64,000 bases of DNA from Oceanospirillaceae bacterium (GCA_013215445.1 JABSRA010000011.1:18946-82945); one strand, 5' to 3'. Numbered from the stretch's first letter, positions 26,265 to 38,819 are shown. Notes: a model not told the origin generated them from the letters alone. Made by a program: numbers and translations.

Positions 26265-27479
26265 TTAGATCTTTTCAAATACCAAGGTAGAGTTAGTGCC
26301 GCCAAAACCAAAACTGTTAGACATCACGCGCTTCAGCTCAACGTTATCCTTACGCTCTAAAACCAGTGGCAGTCCCGCAGCTTCAGCATCGACTTCTTCA
26401 ATGTTTGCAGAGGCGCAAATGAAGTTGTGCTGCTGCATCAGTAGGCAGTATATTGCCTCTTGAACACCAGTGGCGCCGAGTGAGTGGCCTGTCAGAGACT
26501 TGGTGGAGCTTACCGGTGGCATGTCAGCGCCGAAAGTGGCTTTCATGGCCTTGAGCTCTTGCATGTCACCAGCAGGTGTTGAAGTGCCGTGTGAATTGAT
26601 GTAATCAATATCACCTTCCACTGTGCTCATTGCCTGTTGCATGCAGCGTACAGCGCCTTCGCCTGAGGGAGAGACCATGTCGTAACCGTCAGAGGTGGCG
26701 CCGTAGCCCACTAGCTCAGCATATATCTTAGCGCCACGCGCTTTCGCGTGTTCGTACTCTTCCACGACTAACATGCCACCGCCACCGGCGATAACAAAAC
26801 CGTCACGGTTGGCGTCGTAGGCGCGAGAGGCTTTCTCAGGCGTATCATTATATTTGGTAGACAGGGCTCCCATTGCATCAAACATCATGCTCAGCGACCA
26901 GTGTAGCTCTTCTCCGCCACCGGCAAAAACGATGTCTTGCTTGCCCAGCTGAATTTGCTCCATGGCACTGCCAATACAGTGTGCACTAGTAGCGCAGGCG
27001 GAAGTTATCGAGTAATTGACGCCTTTGATTTTAAACGGTGTCGCAAGACAGGCAGAAACAGTACTGCCCATGGTACGAGTTACGCGGTATGGCCCGACAC
27101 GGCGGATGCCCTTAGTGCGTAAAATATCAGCAGCTTCAATAATGTCGGCGGAGGATGCGCCGCCTGATCCGGCAATTAGGCCGGTGCGGACATTCGAGAC
27201 TTGCTCGTCACTAAGGCCGGCATCTTTAATTGCCTGCTCCATTGAAACGTATGCATAAGCGGCCGCATTACCCATAAAACGGCGCAATTTACGATCGATC
27301 AATGCTTCGACATCGAAATTTTCGATGCTGCCGGCAACGTGGCTGCGAAAGCCCATCTCTTTATATTCTTCTTGAAATTTAATGCCAGAGCGACCGGTTT
27401 TTAGTGACTCTAATACTGTTTCTTGGTCTTGGCCTATGCAAGATACGATACCCATACCTGTAATTACGACACGTTTCAT
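26265..27479 (-). CDS. fabB: 3-oxoacyl-ACP synthase I FabB
   Basis: A 404 aa cytoplasmic condensing enzyme of fatty acid synthesis, required for unsaturated fatty acids together with FabA. The Cys-His-His triad is visible: [11 protein letters not shown] (nucleophile Cys), [11 protein letters not shown] and [13 protein letters not shown]-terminus [16 protein letters not shown] and C-terminus [17 protein letters not shown] are canonical. It follows fabA by 35 bp, the usual fabAB operon. Confidence 0.96.
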   Translation of the reverse strand: MKRVVITGMGIVSCIGQDQETVLESLKTGRSGIKFQEEYKEMGFRSHVAGSIENFDVEALIDRKLRRFMGNAAAYAYVSMEQAIKDAGLSDEQVSNVRTGLIAGSGGASSADIIEAADILRTKGIRRVGPYRVTRTMGSTVSACLATPFKIKGVNYSITSACATSAHCIGSAMEQIQLGKQDIVFAGGGEELHWSLSMMFDAMGALSTKYNDTPEKASRAYDANRDGFVIAGGGGMLVVEEYEHAKARGAKIYAELVGYGATSDGYDMVSPSGEGAVRCMQQAMSTVEGDIDYINSHGTSTPAGDMQELKAMKATFGADMPPVSSTKSLTGHSLGATGVQEAIYCLLMQQHNFICASANIEEVDAEAAGLPLVLERKDNVELKRVMSNSFGFGGTNSTLVFEKI

Positions 27480-27514
27480 TGGGAATCTCCTTAATATCGT
27501 TGAGTAGTGTTGGA

Positions 27515-28030
27515 TTAAAAGTCGTCGGTGGACTGAAATAAGCCGACTTTCAAGTCTTTGGCCGAGTAGATTTCTTTACCGTCAACGGACATTGTCGCAT
27601 CCGCAATACCCATTATTAGTCTGCGCTCGATGAGGCGCTTAATGGTAATTTTATAGGTAACTTTTTTAGCGCTAGGCAATACTTGACCAAAGAATTTAAC
27701 TTCACCTGAGCCCAGTGCGCGTCCCTTACCCGGATTGCCCTTCCAGCCGAGGAAGAAACCAACCAACTGCCACATGGCGTCTAGGCCTAAGCAGCCGGGC
27801 ATCACTGGATCGGTGGGAAAGTGGCAATCAAAAAACCAAAGGTCCGGATGAATATCCAGTTCGGCGATGATCTCACCTTTGCCGTGTTCGCCGCCATCGG
27901 CAGAGATAGAAACAATGCGATCCATCATCAGCATATTACCGATTGGAAGACGGGCGTTGCCAAGGCCGAACATGTCACCATTGCCACAGCTTAAAAGCTC
28001 GTCGCGGTTAAATGAAGAAGGTCTAGTCAT
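27515..28030 (-). CDS. fabA: 3-hydroxydecanoyl-ACP dehydratase/isomerase FabA
   Basis: A 171 aa enzyme that dehydrates 3-hydroxyacyl-ACP and isomerises trans-2 to cis-3-decenoyl-ACP, the entry to unsaturated fatty acids. Catalytic His lies in [32 protein letters not shown], and NMLMMDRIV is typical of the N-terminus. I use the ATG at 28030, which aligns with known FabA starts; an ATG six codons upstream is also open. A perfect -10 box lies about 40 bp upstream. Confidence 0.95.
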   Translation of the reverse strand: MTRPSSFNRDELLSCGNGDMFGLGNARLPIGNMLMMDRIVSISADGGEHGKGEIIAELDIHPDLWFFDCHFPTDPVMPGCLGLDAMWQLVGFFLGWKGNPGKGRALGSGEVKFFGQVLPSAKKVTYKITIKRLIERRLIMGIADATMSVDGKEIYSAKDLKVGLFQSTDDF

Positions 28031-28066
28031 GTGAATAATTATTCTCATCTTAAGAAATATCGGCCG

Positions 28067-28096
28067 ATTATACCGATTGTGGTGCGCTTAGGCACC
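28067..28096 (-). promoter_or_regulatory. Probable fabA promoter with overlapping inverted repeat
   Basis: On the minus strand a perfect TATAAT (28067-28072) is present. At the expected -35 position there is no good TTGACA, but an inverted repeat GGTGC-N6-GCACC (28081-28096). This arrangement would suit a promoter controlled by a dimeric regulator. Role inferred. Confidence 0.45.
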
Positions 28097-28268
28097 TTTT
28101 ACCCGTTAAAAAACCAATTTCTGTCAGTTTATTTATAGGATTGACGAAAAAGCATATAAAGATCAGTCTGTTGAATAATTCTGTTGCAGAGGTTGTTTGT
28201 TTTTGAAACAGTCTTGGTAGGCGGGATTTTGATTAGTGGTGAGAGCAAATAGTGCTCTCACCGGATGT

Positions 28269-29249
28269 TTACGAGGTTCTCTTGACTGCTAAATGGGCGA
28301 GTGTGATCAACGTTTCTTTGAAACTAGAGTCCTTAATAGCCTGTAAGCTGTCTATCGCCAATTGGGATTGATGCCGCGCTTGTTGCTGAGTGTAATGGAT
28401 GGCGTTAGTGGCTTTAACTGCATCCAGTACTGGGGTGAGGTCTTCGAGTCCACCTTCACGGATGGCGCGGCGAATGAGTTTTCTCTGCTCTGGAGCTGCT
28501 TCTTTCATCGCTTGAATTAAGGGCAGTGTTACCTTGCCTTCGGCGAGGTCATCACCGGTGTTTTTGCCCATCTCTGCGGCGCTGGATAGATAGTCCATAA
28601 CATCGTCGATTAGCTGAAAGGCAATCCCTAAATGCCTGCCATAATCCTTTAGTGCCTGACGCTCATCTGCTGAAGCATCGGCTAAGATAGCCCCCGTTTC
28701 GGTGGCCGCCTCAAATAACATGGCGGTTTTGCCGATGATTACCTTCATATAATCAGCTTCACTGAGATCGGGGTTGCGACTGTTTAATAATTGCAGTACT
28801 TCGCCCTCGGCAATGACGTTGGTCGCATGAGAGATCACTTGCATAATCTCTAATTTGCCAATTTCTACCATGATTTGAAAAGCGCGTGAATAGAGAAAGT
28901 CGCCGACCAAGACGCTAGGTGCATTGCCCCATTTTGCGTTAGCGGTATCTTTACCGCGGCGTAGATCGGAGTTATCTACCACGTCGTCATGGAGCAGTGT
29001 TGCCGTGTGTATAAACTCGATGGTGGCGGCAAGTTTTATGTGGTCGTTTTGCTGATCTTTGCCTGGATATTGGCAGGCATTACAGGCGAGCAGTACCAGC
29101 AGGGGTCTAAAGCGCTTGCCGCCACTTTCTACTATATAGTGGCCAATTTTTTCAACAAGCGGTACGTTAGATCCTAAATGATTGATAATAAAGCTATTTA
29201 CTTTTTCAAACTGTGGTTCGATCTGCGAATTTAACTGATGTGGCTGCAT
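28269..29249 (-). CDS. ispB: Octaprenyl diphosphate synthase IspB
   Basis: A 326 aa trans-prenyltransferase that makes the ubiquinone side chain from IPP and FPP. Both aspartate-rich motifs are present, LLHDDVVDNSDLRRG and QLIDDVMDYLSS, as well as GGKRFRPLLVLL. It is divergent from rplU across a 345 bp region, a conserved arrangement in gammaproteobacteria. Confidence 0.95.
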   Translation of the reverse strand: MQPHQLNSQIEPQFEKVNSFIINHLGSNVPLVEKIGHYIVESGGKRFRPLLVLLACNACQYPGKDQQNDHIKLAATIEFIHTATLLHDDVVDNSDLRRGKDTANAKWGNAPSVLVGDFLYSRAFQIMVEIGKLEIMQVISHATNVIAEGEVLQLLNSRNPDLSEADYMKVIIGKTAMLFEAATETGAILADASADERQALKDYGRHLGIAFQLIDDVMDYLSSAAEMGKNTGDDLAEGKVTLPLIQAMKEAAPEQRKLIRRAIREGGLEDLTPVLDAVKATNAIHYTQQQARHQSQLAIDSLQAIKDSSFKETLITLAHLAVKRTS

Positions 29250-29594
29250 ATAGTTGTTAGTTCTATAGTATATAAGATAGACGAATGCTAGGGGGTGACT
29301 CAGTGTCTGTCAAGCGTATAGGGGTAGTCAGTAGGTTAAAATGCGATAAGTTCAGCCCAAAATGTTAGATTATTGGTTGGCGTCAATAGATTAGGCTCAA
29401 TGGTTTCCATGGTAGAAAACCAGTGTTTCAATTAGGGCTTGAGATTTGCGTGCTTTTACTATAAAATCTCGCGCCCTAAGCTTGTCCAACCTTTTAGACT
29501 GTGTTCGCACATTTCTAAGCTCCCTGTTATATGGCATTGCCAATAGAAGCAGGTTCATTTTAGTAGCCGGGCAGGCGTAAACTGGAGAGAAAAA
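29250..29594. other. Divergent ispB/rplU promoter region
   Basis: No gene in these 345 bp. A candidate rplU promoter is listed separately (29439-29465). I did not recognise an L21-type leader RNA. Confidence 0.5.
29439..29465 (+). promoter_or_regulatory. Candidate rplU promoter with GC-rich discriminator
   Basis: TTGAGA is followed after 15 bases by TATAAA and then a GC-rich discriminator (CTCGCGCCC), a feature of promoters under stringent control. The spacer is short, so the -35 assignment is tentative. Confidence 0.45.
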
Positions 29595-29906
29595 ATGTTT
29601 GCAGTAATTGTAAGCGGCGGTAAGCAGTACCGTGTAGAAGAAGGCTATACTCTTAAATTAGAGAAATTAGCTGTTGAAGCTGGATCTAGCATCGATTTCG
29701 ACCGTGTTTTAATGGTTGGAGACGGTGACGACATTAAAGTCGGTGAGCCAGTGGTTAGTGGTGCTAAAGTTACTGCTGAAGTAATTAGTCACGGTCGTGG
29801 TGAGAAAGTTACAATCATCAAGTTCCGTCGTCGTAAGCACTCAATGACACGTCAGGGTCACCGTCAATGGTACACTGAAGTTAAAATCACAGGCATCAGC
29901 GCTTAA
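29595..29906 (+). CDS. rplU: 50S ribosomal protein L21
   Basis: A 103 aa protein with the L21 start [25 protein letters not shown] and end [31 protein letters not shown] precedes the ATG. Binds 23S rRNA in the large subunit. Operon rplU-rpmA with 22 bp spacing. Confidence 0.98.
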   Translation: MFAVIVSGGKQYRVEEGYTLKLEKLAVEAGSSIDFDRVLMVGDGDDIKVGEPVVSGAKVTAEVISHGRGEKVTIIKFRRRKHSMTRQGHRQWYTEVKITGISA

Positions 29907-29928
29907 GCGCTTTGATAGGAGATAACTC

Positions 29929-30186
29929 ATGGCTCATAAGAAAGCTGGTGGTTCTACTAAGAACGGTCGCGACTCCAATGCCAAGCGCTTAGGTGTTAAG
30001 CGCTTCGGTGGTCAGGTAGTCTTGGCTGGAAACATCCTTGTTCGTCAGCGTGGAACTAAATTCCACCCTGGTGTTAACGTAGGTTGTGGTAAAGACCACA
30101 CTTTATTCGCCAAGGCGGATGGTGTTGTTAAATTTGAAGTTAAAGGCCCGAAAAATCGCAAGTACATTACTATTGTAACTGCATAG
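29929..30186 (+). CDS. rpmA: 50S ribosomal protein L27
   Basis: An 85 aa protein starting [29 protein letters not shown], the flexible N-terminus that reaches the peptidyl-transferase centre. No Firmicutes-type N-terminal leader. AGGAGAT ribosome site. A terminator follows. Confidence 0.98.
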   Translation: MAHKKAGGSTKNGRDSNAKRLGVKRFGGQVVLAGNILVRQRGTKFHPGVNVGCGKDHTLFAKADGVVKFEVKGPKNRKYITIVTA

Positions 30187-30205
30187 TCGGCGTTTTTGAT
30201 CATAA

Positions 30206-30235
30206 AGAGCTCCGCTTGCGCGGGGCTTTTTTTTT
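30206..30235 (+). terminator. Rho-independent terminator after rpmA
   Basis: AGCTCCGC-TTGC-GCGGGGCT (one G-U pair) is followed by nine Ts, about 20 bp after the rpmA stop. It separates rplU-rpmA from obgE. Confidence 0.9.
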
Positions 30236-30381
30236 GGCTGTTGATCAGTGTTAAGATAGTCTGTGTCTATCCGGTGTTTGCAGTTGATTGTAATGGATGT
30301 ATTGCAATGCAAGTGTGAATACTGATAAGAGCAAGATTGGTTTTTTTTGTGTGGTATTCAAGTAGTTTTTGGGAGATATAA

Positions 30382-31590
<1,209 letters not shown>

Positions 31591-31636
31591 TCCGTGGGCT
31601 ATTGTTGTGTAGTTGGTATTTGAGTAGGGGTTGGTC

Positions 31637-32761
31637 GTGGCAGGTGAACGCGCAGTATTGAAAAAATCTCGGCGGTGGGTGGTTAAATTTGGCAGTGCAC
31701 TGCTCACCAATGATGGGAAGGGCTTGGATAATGCTGCCATTGCCGGTTGGGTTGATCAGTTGGTGGCGTTAAAGCAGCAAGGGGTCGAGGTGGTGCTGGT
31801 GTCTTCGGGGGCTATTGCCGAAGGTATGACTCGGCTGGGTTGGGATAAGCGCCCGGCGCAAGTTCACAAATTGCAGGCGGCGGCGGCAATCGGTCAAATG
31901 GGGCTGGTGCAAGTCTACGAGAAAAATTTCGCGCGCCACCAAGTGCAGACGGCACAGATATTATTAACCCATGATGATCTTGCCGATCGCAAGCGCTATC
32001 TAAATGCCAGAGGCACGCTCTGTACTCTATTGGAGTTGGGTGTGGTGCCGGTGGTCAACGAGAACGATACGGTGATCACCGATGAAATTAAGTTTGGTGA
32101 TAATGATACGCTGGCGGCGCTAGTGGCTAATTTGGTTGAGGCTGAGGCGGTTATTTTGCTAACTGACCAGCTCGGTTTATATGATGCTGACCCCCGAGTA
32201 GATCCAAGTTCGCAGCTGATCGTGCAGGCAGAGGCAGATGATCCTATGATAGCCGCTGTCGCGGGAGATGGTGGGGCGCTGGGGCGTGGTGGGATGGTCA
32301 CTAAGGTGCGTGCAGCCAAACTGGCAGCACGTTCCGGTGCGGTGACCGTGATCGCCAGTGGTCGGGTGAAAAATATCTTGTTGGAAGTTCGTGCAGGTCT
32401 GGAGGTGGGTACGTTGATTACCCCTTCAAGCTCTCCTATAGCGGCACGCAAGCAGTGGTTGGCAGGGCATCTACAGGTAAAGGGTAGGTTGGTTATCGAC
32501 GATGGTGCTGCGCAGGCGATGTGCCAGCGGGGAAAAAGTTTATTACCTGCCGGGGTAGTGTCGGCAGAAGGTGAGTTCTCCCGTGGTGAGATGGTGCTGA
32601 TTGTGGATGTTAAAGGTGTAGAGCTGGCTCGTGGTTTGGTTAATTATAGTGTGCACAATGCCCAGTCAATACTGGGTTTGCCAAGTGCTAAGATTGCCGT
32701 GGCGATTGGCTTCGTTAACGAAGACGAGTTGGTGCACCGTGATAATCTCGCGCTGAGCTAA
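31637..32761 (+). CDS. proB: Glutamate 5-kinase ProB
   Basis: A 374 aa enzyme catalysing the first step of proline synthesis. The amino-acid kinase domain shows [46 protein letters not shown] and [12 protein letters not shown]-terminal PUA domain follows (about 275-374; [25 protein letters not shown]). The GTG at 31637 is preceded by AGGGG; a TTG two codons upstream is open too. Follows obgE by about 46 bp. Confidence 0.95.
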   Translation: MAGERAVLKKSRRWVVKFGSALLTNDGKGLDNAAIAGWVDQLVALKQQGVEVVLVSSGAIAEGMTRLGWDKRPAQVHKLQAAAAIGQMGLVQVYEKNFARHQVQTAQILLTHDDLADRKRYLNARGTLCTLLELGVVPVVNENDTVITDEIKFGDNDTLAALVANLVEAEAVILLTDQLGLYDADPRVDPSSQLIVQAEADDPMIAAVAGDGGALGRGGMVTKVRAAKLAARSGAVTVIASGRVKNILLEVRAGLEVGTLITPSSSPIAARKQWLAGHLQVKGRLVIDDGAAQAMCQRGKSLLPAGVVSAEGEFSRGEMVLIVDVKGVELARGLVNYSVHNAQSILGLPSAKIAVAIGFVNEDELVHRDNLALS

Positions 32762-32797
32762 TGGTTTGAGTGTTCCTAATGGGCTAAAAAATAGTCA

Positions 32798-32828
32798 TAA
32801 AAAAACCGGCGTTGGCCGGTTTTTTTTG
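32798..32828. terminator. Bidirectional terminator between proB and rpsT
   Basis: AACCGGC-GTTG-GCCGGTT flanked by seven As and eight Ts lies between the convergent proB and rpsT genes and can stop both. Confidence 0.92.
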
Positions 32829-32861
32829 ATTGAGCACAAAGTTGAGTGCTCGGTAAGATCG

Positions 32862-33125
32862 TTAAGCGAGTGCTTTGATCTTGATGTTCATTCTGCTTTT
32901 CAGACGGGCGATCTTGTTTTTAGTAAAGATACCTTTACTAACAGATGCATCTAAAACAGGTTGAGCAGTTTTGTAAATTTCAGTGGCAACAGCTTTGTCG
33001 CCAGCTTCAATTGCCGCGGCAACTTTCTTCATGTAAGTACGAGTCATGGAGCGAAAGCTAGCGTTGTGTTGACGACGCTTTTCCGCTTGACGGGCACGTT
33101 TTTTTGATCCTGCGGAATTCGCCAT
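32862..33125 (-). CDS. rpsT: 30S ribosomal protein S20
   Basis: An 87 aa basic helical protein, [21 protein letters not shown] at the N-terminus and [21 protein letters not shown] near the C-terminus. Encoded opposite to murJ, as in related genomes. AGGAG precedes the ATG, and a strong promoter lies upstream. Confidence 0.97.
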   Translation of the reverse strand: MANSAGSKKRARQAEKRRQHNASFRSMTRTYMKKVAAAIEAGDKAVATEIYKTAQPVLDASVSKGIFTKNKIARLKSRMNIKIKALA

Positions 33126-33189
33126 GATCTTGCTCCTAGTAGAATATGTTTCGGTAAGCGTTGTGCTTAGCCGTAAAATAAGAGGCGAG

Positions 33190-33218
33190 ATTATTCATAT
33201 TTATTGACTTGATGTCAA
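33190..33218 (-). promoter_or_regulatory. rpsT promoter
   Basis: On the minus strand a perfect TTGACA (33213-33218), 17 bp spacer and AATAAT (33190-33195) are followed by a GC-containing discriminator (CTCGCCTC), about 65 bp upstream of the start codon. This is typical of a strong, growth-rate-controlled housekeeping promoter. Confidence 0.75.
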
Positions 33219-33286
33219 TAAAAACAAGATATTTTATGCAACAACGCGTAATATTTCTGCCTTCAGCCACAAATTGAGGGGAAATA

Positions 33287-34900
33287 GTGGAAAATAAGGG
33301 TCAAAGTGAATCGCAAACTGAGTTGAAAGTTGCAGGGGGAAATTCGCCTTCAGCGGCTAAATCGAGCCTGTTGCGTTCAAGTTTGGTGGTTGGCATCATG
33401 ACTATGCTGTCGCGGGTTTTGGGTCTGGCCAGAGATGTGGTGGTGGCAAATGCTTTTGGCGCCTCCGGCTCGGCCGATGCCTTTTTCGTCGCTTTTAAAA
33501 TTCCCAATTTTTTGCGTCGCCTGTTTGCCGAGGGTGCCTTCGCGCAAGCCTTTGTTCCGGTGTTAAGTGAGTATCGAACTCAGCGAGATTTGCTGGCTGT
33601 ACAAGGCTTGGTCAATAGGGTTGCGGGTAACTTAGGTTTTATACTATTGATCATTACCATAGGGGCAGTGTTGGCGGCGCCAGTACTGACCGCAATCTTT
33701 GCCCCGGGATTTTATTTGCATGCCGAGCAAAAGTTTGCGCTCGCCTCGCAGATGTTGGCGATCACCTTTCCCTATTTGATGTTAATCTCCCTCACCGCAT
33801 TTGCCGGATCCATTCTCAACAGTTACGGGCACTTTGTGGTGCCAGCTTTTACGCCGGTATTGTTAAATTTGAGCTTAATTGGCTCTGCGATTTTTCTAAG
33901 CCCGTATTTCGAAGAGCCAATTGTCGCCCTTGCCTGGGGCGTGTTGATGGCGGGGGCGGTACAATTGCTGTTTCAGTTTCCTTTTTTGATGCGGATTAAA
34001 TTGATGCCGAAACCGGTGATTGACTGGCAGGACCCAGGCGTTAAAAGAATCATGACCTTGATGATTCCCGCGTTGTTTGGAGTGTCTGTGGCGCAGATCA
34101 ATTTATTGTTAGATACCGTGCTGGCCACCTTTTTACAAACCGGTAGTGTCTCTTGGCTCTACTATTCAGATCGGCTAGCAGAACTGCCGCTCGGGGTTTT
34201 TGCCATCGCCATCTCCACGGTGATATTGCCGAGTTTGTCGCGCAACAGTGCAGAGGCCTCTATGGATACTTTTAGCGTGACTTTGGATTGGGCGCTGCGG
34301 ATGATTTTGCTGATTGGACTGCCCTCGGCACTCGCGCTGTTTTTGTTGGCCGAGCCACTGCTGGCGACGCTGTTTGGTCACGGTAGTATGACCGAAACTG
34401 ATATTGTGATGTCTGCGCAAAGCTTGCGGGCGTATTCTTGTGGTTTGTTGGCTTTCATGTTGATCAAAGTATTGGCGCCTGGCTATTTTGCTCGTCAGGA
34501 CGTGAAAACCCCAGTAAAAATAGCAATTATCGCCATGGTGGCAAACATGGTGTTTAATCTAGTGTTGATTTTTCCGTTTGCCCACGTTGGTTTGGCAGCG
34601 GCGACGTCGATGTCGGCGTTTTTGAATGCGGGGTTGCTGTTGTATGGATTGCTCAAAATTGGGGTGTTTAAGTGGCAGCCAGGTTGGATGTTGGTGGGGG
34701 TTAGGCTGCTGGTTGCCTGTACTGTACTGGTCTTTTTGATCCTCTGGTTGAGCGCTGATTTACAGCAGTGGTTAAGCTGGGGAGTTTGGCAGCGCATAAC
34801 TCATATGTCAGTGTTGGTAGGGGTAGGTAGTGGTGGTTATGTCCTTACCTTGATCTTGTTGGGGATGCGCAAACGACACATTAGTATTCACGCGAGTTGA
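33287..34900 (+). CDS. murJ: Lipid II flippase MurJ
   Basis: A 537 aa inner-membrane protein with about 14 hydrophobic segments, flipping lipid II for peptidoglycan synthesis. Conserved segments: MTMLSRVLGLARDVVVANAFGAS, AFFVAFKIPNFLRRLFAEGAFAQAFVP, DRLAELPLGVFAIAISTVILP and VLAPGYFARQDVKTPV. Starts with GTG after GAGGGG. A ~35 residue N-terminal extension precedes the conserved core. Confidence 0.95.
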   Translation: MENKGQSESQTELKVAGGNSPSAAKSSLLRSSLVVGIMTMLSRVLGLARDVVVANAFGASGSADAFFVAFKIPNFLRRLFAEGAFAQAFVPVLSEYRTQRDLLAVQGLVNRVAGNLGFILLIITIGAVLAAPVLTAIFAPGFYLHAEQKFALASQMLAITFPYLMLISLTAFAGSILNSYGHFVVPAFTPVLLNLSLIGSAIFLSPYFEEPIVALAWGVLMAGAVQLLFQFPFLMRIKLMPKPVIDWQDPGVKRIMTLMIPALFGVSVAQINLLLDTVLATFLQTGSVSWLYYSDRLAELPLGVFAIAISTVILPSLSRNSAEASMDTFSVTLDWALRMILLIGLPSALALFLLAEPLLATLFGHGSMTETDIVMSAQSLRAYSCGLLAFMLIKVLAPGYFARQDVKTPVKIAIIAMVANMVFNLVLIFPFAHVGLAAATSMSAFLNAGLLLYGLLKIGVFKWQPGWMLVGVRLLVACTVLVFLILWLSADLQQWLSWGVWQRITHMSVLVGVGSGGYVLTLILLGMRKRHISIHAS

Positions 34901-35054
34901 GCTCAAGTCTCGAAGCTGGCTGAATCTGCTTTGAATTGATTTAGTCAGCAGCGTAAAATGGGTTTTATTTGCCGCTAAAGTCGCCCCAGCTGTACCAGAA
35001 AAGCAATAACTGAGCTATACTCTTGCGCTTTTGTGGTAGATGTAAAAGTAGCTG

Positions 35055-35990
35055 ATGGAATTAATTCGTTCGATACATAATTTGCGACCCAGACACCGAG
35101 GTTGCGTGGCAACTATCGGCAAGTTTGATGGGGTGCATTTAGGCCACAAACAAGTCCTAGCTCAGGTTAAAGCGCAAGCGAAAGCGCTGGGTTTACCCTC
35201 GTTGGTTATTTTGTTTGAGCCACACCCCGCAGAGTTTTTTGCCGCCGATAAAGCGCCGGCACGCTTAAATCCACTGTCGACTAAAATTCGCTATTTGGCG
35301 GAGCAAGATATAGACAGAGTGCTGTGTTTAAATTTCAACGCCAAATTGTCACAGATGAGTGCCGTGGAGTTTATCGAGCAATTACTGGTAGAGAAGTTGG
35401 CGATTGCCCATTTTGTGGTGGGAGATGATTTTAGATTTGGCCGCGGTCGCGACGGTAACTTTCAGCTATTGCAACGCCAAGGTAAGGCGCTTGGCTTTAG
35501 CGTAGAAAGTACTATTACCTATAAAATTGCCGGTGAGCGAGTCAGTAGCAGTCGACTTAGAGTAGTGCTGGCGGCGAATGATTTTGTCCAGGCTGAGTTA
35601 TTAGCTGGACGCCCATTTACCATGACTGGTCGGGTTATGCAGGGGCAACAGCTGGCCAGAACTTTTGGTGCACCCACCGCCAACATAAAAATAACCAAGT
35701 ACAATATACCCCTTAGAGGCGTCTATGCAGTGACCGCAACAACGGCAGCTGGAGAGTGTTATCTGGGGGTTGCCAATATAGGTAAAAGGCCGACAGTAGC
35801 AGGCGTTAAGCCCGTGTTGGAAGTCCATATGTTTGATTTCTCAGCGGACATATATGGTCAACAACTCTGTGTGGAATTTAAACAGTTCTTGCGCGCAGAG
35901 CAAAAATTTGCTGATTTGGATCAGCTTAAACAAGCAATTTTAAATGATATAAGTGTGGCAAAAAAATATTTTTCCGCACGAAACCAGTAA
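35055..35990 (+). CDS. ribF: Bifunctional riboflavin kinase/FAD synthetase RibF
   Basis: A 311 aa enzyme making FMN and FAD. The N-terminal FAD synthetase domain contains GCVATIGKFDGVHLGHKQVL (HxGH-type site) and FVVGDDFRFGRGRDGNF; the C-terminal kinase domain contains GRPFTMTGRVMQGQQLARTFGAPTANI. Directly followed by ileS after 18 bp, the common ribF-ileS-lspA-fkpB operon. Confidence 0.96.
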   Translation: MELIRSIHNLRPRHRGCVATIGKFDGVHLGHKQVLAQVKAQAKALGLPSLVILFEPHPAEFFAADKAPARLNPLSTKIRYLAEQDIDRVLCLNFNAKLSQMSAVEFIEQLLVEKLAIAHFVVGDDFRFGRGRDGNFQLLQRQGKALGFSVESTITYKIAGERVSSSRLRVVLAANDFVQAELLAGRPFTMTGRVMQGQQLARTFGAPTANIKITKYNIPLRGVYAVTATTAAGECYLGVANIGKRPTVAGVKPVLEVHMFDFSADIYGQQLCVEFKQFLRAEQKFADLDQLKQAILNDISVAKKYFSARNQ

Positions 35991-36008
35991 TGGGTATGGA
36001 AAACAGAA

Positions 36009-38819
36009 ATGAGTGATTACAAACAGACATTAAACTTGCCAGATTCCGCATTTCCGATGCGTGGTAACTTAGCTAACCGCGAACCCCTGATGCTTAAAGC
36101 ATGGCAGGAGATGGATTTATACCAGAAAATTCGTGAGATTAGCGCCGGTCGTCCCAAGTTTGTACTGCACGACGGCCCTCCGTATGCCAATGGTAACTTA
36201 CATATCGGACACGCCGTCAATAAGATCATTAAAGACATGATTTTAAAATCTAAAACTTTGAGCGGCTTCGATGCACCTTACATTCCCGGTTGGGATTGCC
36301 ACGGGCTACCTATCGAGCACAAAGTAGAGACGATGATTGGGCGCGCAGGCACCAAGGTGCCACACGCTGAGTTTCGCAAAAAATGTCGTGAGTATGCGGC
36401 GAAACAAATCGAAGGGCAAAAAGTCGACTTTATTCGCATGGGTGTGCTCGGTGATTGGGAAAACCCTTACCTAACCATGAATTTTTCGACTGAGGCAAAC
36501 ATTGTCAGAGCGCTGGCTAAAATTGTCGAAAACGGTCATTTGGTTAAAGGTTACAAGCCAATTTACTGGTCGGTTGTAGGTCAATCTGCCCTCGCTGAAG
36601 CTGAAGTTGAATACCAAGATAAAACCTCTACATCCCTAGATGTACGTTTCCCCTTTATCGATCAAACAGCGGTAGAGCAAGCGTTCACTAGCGTGGCAGA
36701 TGGCAAGGGTAAGGGCAGAATTTCGCTGGTTATCTGGACCACGACTCCCTGGACTATCCCCTCAAACCAAGCGGTGTCAGTACATGCTGAACTTGACTAC
36801 TCACTGGTACAGTTTGGTGATGAGCGTCTGTTGCTTGCCACAGACTTGCTCGAGAGTATCGCCAAGCGCTGGGATGTAGAGCCCTTTGTATCACTGGCCA
36901 CTTGTCAGGGTGCAGCCCTTGAGAATTTATTGATGGAACACCCGGTCTATAATCGCCAAGTTCCTGTATTACTCGGTGATCACGTGACCACTGATGCGGG
37001 TACTGGCGCGGTGCATACAGCCCCCGATCATGGCATGGAAGATTTCGAAGTAGGTAAAAAATATGGTCTAGGTACTTTGAATTATGTGCAGGGCAATGGT
37101 GTCTTTGTCGATGCGACCGGTGAGTTTGCCGGTATTCATGTCTATAAAGCGGATGCGCCGGTCTGTGATGCGCTGCAACGTGAAGGCAAGTTAATCTTCC
37201 AAGAAAAATTCAGACATAGTTTTCCCCATTGCTGGCGGACTAAAACGCCGTTGATCTACCGTGCGACACCGCAGTGGTTTATCTCCATGACTAAAAAAGG
37301 TCTGCTCGCGGATGCCAAGGCCGCCGTTAAAGACGTGCGCTGGGTGCCAGCTTGGGGCCAGCAGCGCATGGAAGGCATGCTGGAGACCAGTCCGGATTGG
37401 TGTGTATCGCGCCAGCGGACCTGGGGCGTGCCGATTACGTTATTTACCCACAAGCAGACAGGTGAATTGCACCCAGACACTGTGGCATTAATGGAAAAAG
37501 TGGCACAGCAAATTGAAAAGACCGGGATCGATGCCTGGTATGATCTAGATGCCGCTGAATTGTTGGGTGATGATGCGGATAATTGGGATAAAGTGACCGA
37601 TACCTTAGATGTATGGTTTGATTCAGGCGTCACGCATCACACCGTATTGCGTACCCGTGAAGAACTTACTTTTCCCGCTGATCTGTATCTTGAAGGATCT
37701 GATCAGCACCGTGGATGGTTCCAGTCTTCGCTGAAAACCTCTATTGCAATCAATGGTGTCGCGCCCTACAAGCAAGTGTTAACCCACGGTTTCGCGGTTG
37801 ACGAAAAAGGCTATAAAATGTCTAAGTCGCTCGGTAATACTATCTTACCTAAAGAAGTGACTGATACCTTAGGTGCCGATGTTTTACGCTTGTGGGTGGC
37901 ATCAACCGATTATGCCAATGAAATGTCTGTCTCTAAACAGATTTTGCAGCGCACCTCAGATACTTACCGTCGTATTCGCAATACCTCGCGTTTCTTAATG
38001 GCCAACCTAAAGGGCTTTGAGCCTAGTGATGCCCTTGAATTTTCTGAATTGGTGGCACTGGATCAGTGGGTGATAGACAGAGCGGCAAAGTTACAGCAAG
38101 AAATCATTAATCACTACGATAACTATGAGTTCTTGCAAGTATGTCAGAAAATATCACACTTCTGCTCGCTGGATTTAGGTGGCTTTTATCTGGACATCAT
38201 TAAAGATCGCCAATATACCTCGGGCAAAAATTCACATGCACACCGCTCGGTACAGACAGCTCTATATCATATAGTTGAGGCGTTAGTGCGCTGGATTGCG
38301 CCAATTCTTAGTTTCACCGCCGATGAGATTTGGCAGCACCTGCCGGGTCAGCACAGTGCATCGGTACAGCTGGAAACCTGGTATCAAGGTTTAAACGAAA
38401 TGCCGGCAGATGCGCAATTAGGCGCGGGTTTCTGGCAGCAGATCTTGACGGTTAAAACCGCGGTGAATAAAGAGTTGGAAGCACAGCGTGGAGCGGGGTT
38501 AATCCGCAGTAGCTTAGAGGCGAAAGTCACTCTTTACGCATCCCCTGAGCTGCAGAGCTTGTTGCAGCAATTAGGTGATGAGCTACGTTTTGTGTTGATT
38601 ACTTCAGAAGTCAGTGTGCAAAGCATCGAACAGGCAGCAGATGCCGCGCCAACTGACCTTGCTGATCTCAAGTTAAAAGTTGAAAAGCTTGAGGCGCAAA
38701 AATGTGAGCGCTGCTGGCATCATCGTGAAGATGTTGGCGCAGATAAAAGCCACGAAGCCCTTTGCAGTCGCTGCATATTGAACGTGGATGGCGCAGGCGA
38801 AGAACGCGCTTTCGCGTAA
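36009..38819 (+). CDS. ileS: Isoleucyl-tRNA synthetase
   Basis: A 936 aa class I aminoacyl-tRNA synthetase, bacterial type. HIGH motif in [16 protein letters not shown], editing domain motif [18 protein letters not shown] motif in [13 protein letters not shown], and a C-terminal zinc site CERCWHH...LCSRCILN. Full length. Charges tRNA-Ile and edits valine. Confidence 0.98.
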   Translation: MSDYKQTLNLPDSAFPMRGNLANREPLMLKAWQEMDLYQKIREISAGRPKFVLHDGPPYANGNLHIGHAVNKIIKDMILKSKTLSGFDAPYIPGWDCHGLPIEHKVETMIGRAGTKVPHAEFRKKCREYAAKQIEGQKVDFIRMGVLGDWENPYLTMNFSTEANIVRALAKIVENGHLVKGYKPIYWSVVGQSALAEAEVEYQDKTSTSLDVRFPFIDQTAVEQAFTSVADGKGKGRISLVIWTTTPWTIPSNQAVSVHAELDYSLVQFGDERLLLATDLLESIAKRWDVEPFVSLATCQGAALENLLMEHPVYNRQVPVLLGDHVTTDAGTGAVHTAPDHGMEDFEVGKKYGLGTLNYVQGNGVFVDATGEFAGIHVYKADAPVCDALQREGKLIFQEKFRHSFPHCWRTKTPLIYRATPQWFISMTKKGLLADAKAAVKDVRWVPAWGQQRMEGMLETSPDWCVSRQRTWGVPITLFTHKQTGELHPDTVALMEKVAQQIEKTGIDAWYDLDAAELLGDDADNWDKVTDTLDVWFDSGVTHHTVLRTREELTFPADLYLEGSDQHRGWFQSSLKTSIAINGVAPYKQVLTHGFAVDEKGYKMSKSLGNTILPKEVTDTLGADVLRLWVASTDYANEMSVSKQILQRTSDTYRRIRNTSRFLMANLKGFEPSDALEFSELVALDQWVIDRAAKLQQEIINHYDNYEFLQVCQKISHFCSLDLGGFYLDIIKDRQYTSGKNSHAHRSVQTALYHIVEALVRWIAPILSFTADEIWQHLPGQHSASVQLETWYQGLNEMPADAQLGAGFWQQILTVKTAVNKELEAQRGAGLIRSSLEAKVTLYASPELQSLLQQLGDELRFVLITSEVSVQSIEQAADAAPTDLADLKLKVEKLEAQKCERCWHHREDVGADKSHEALCSRCILNVDGAGEERAFA

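Noticed and set aside
29250..29594. Ribosomal protein leader RNA upstream of rplU
   Set aside because: No strong conserved stem arrangement was visible; only a promoter-like element could be supported.
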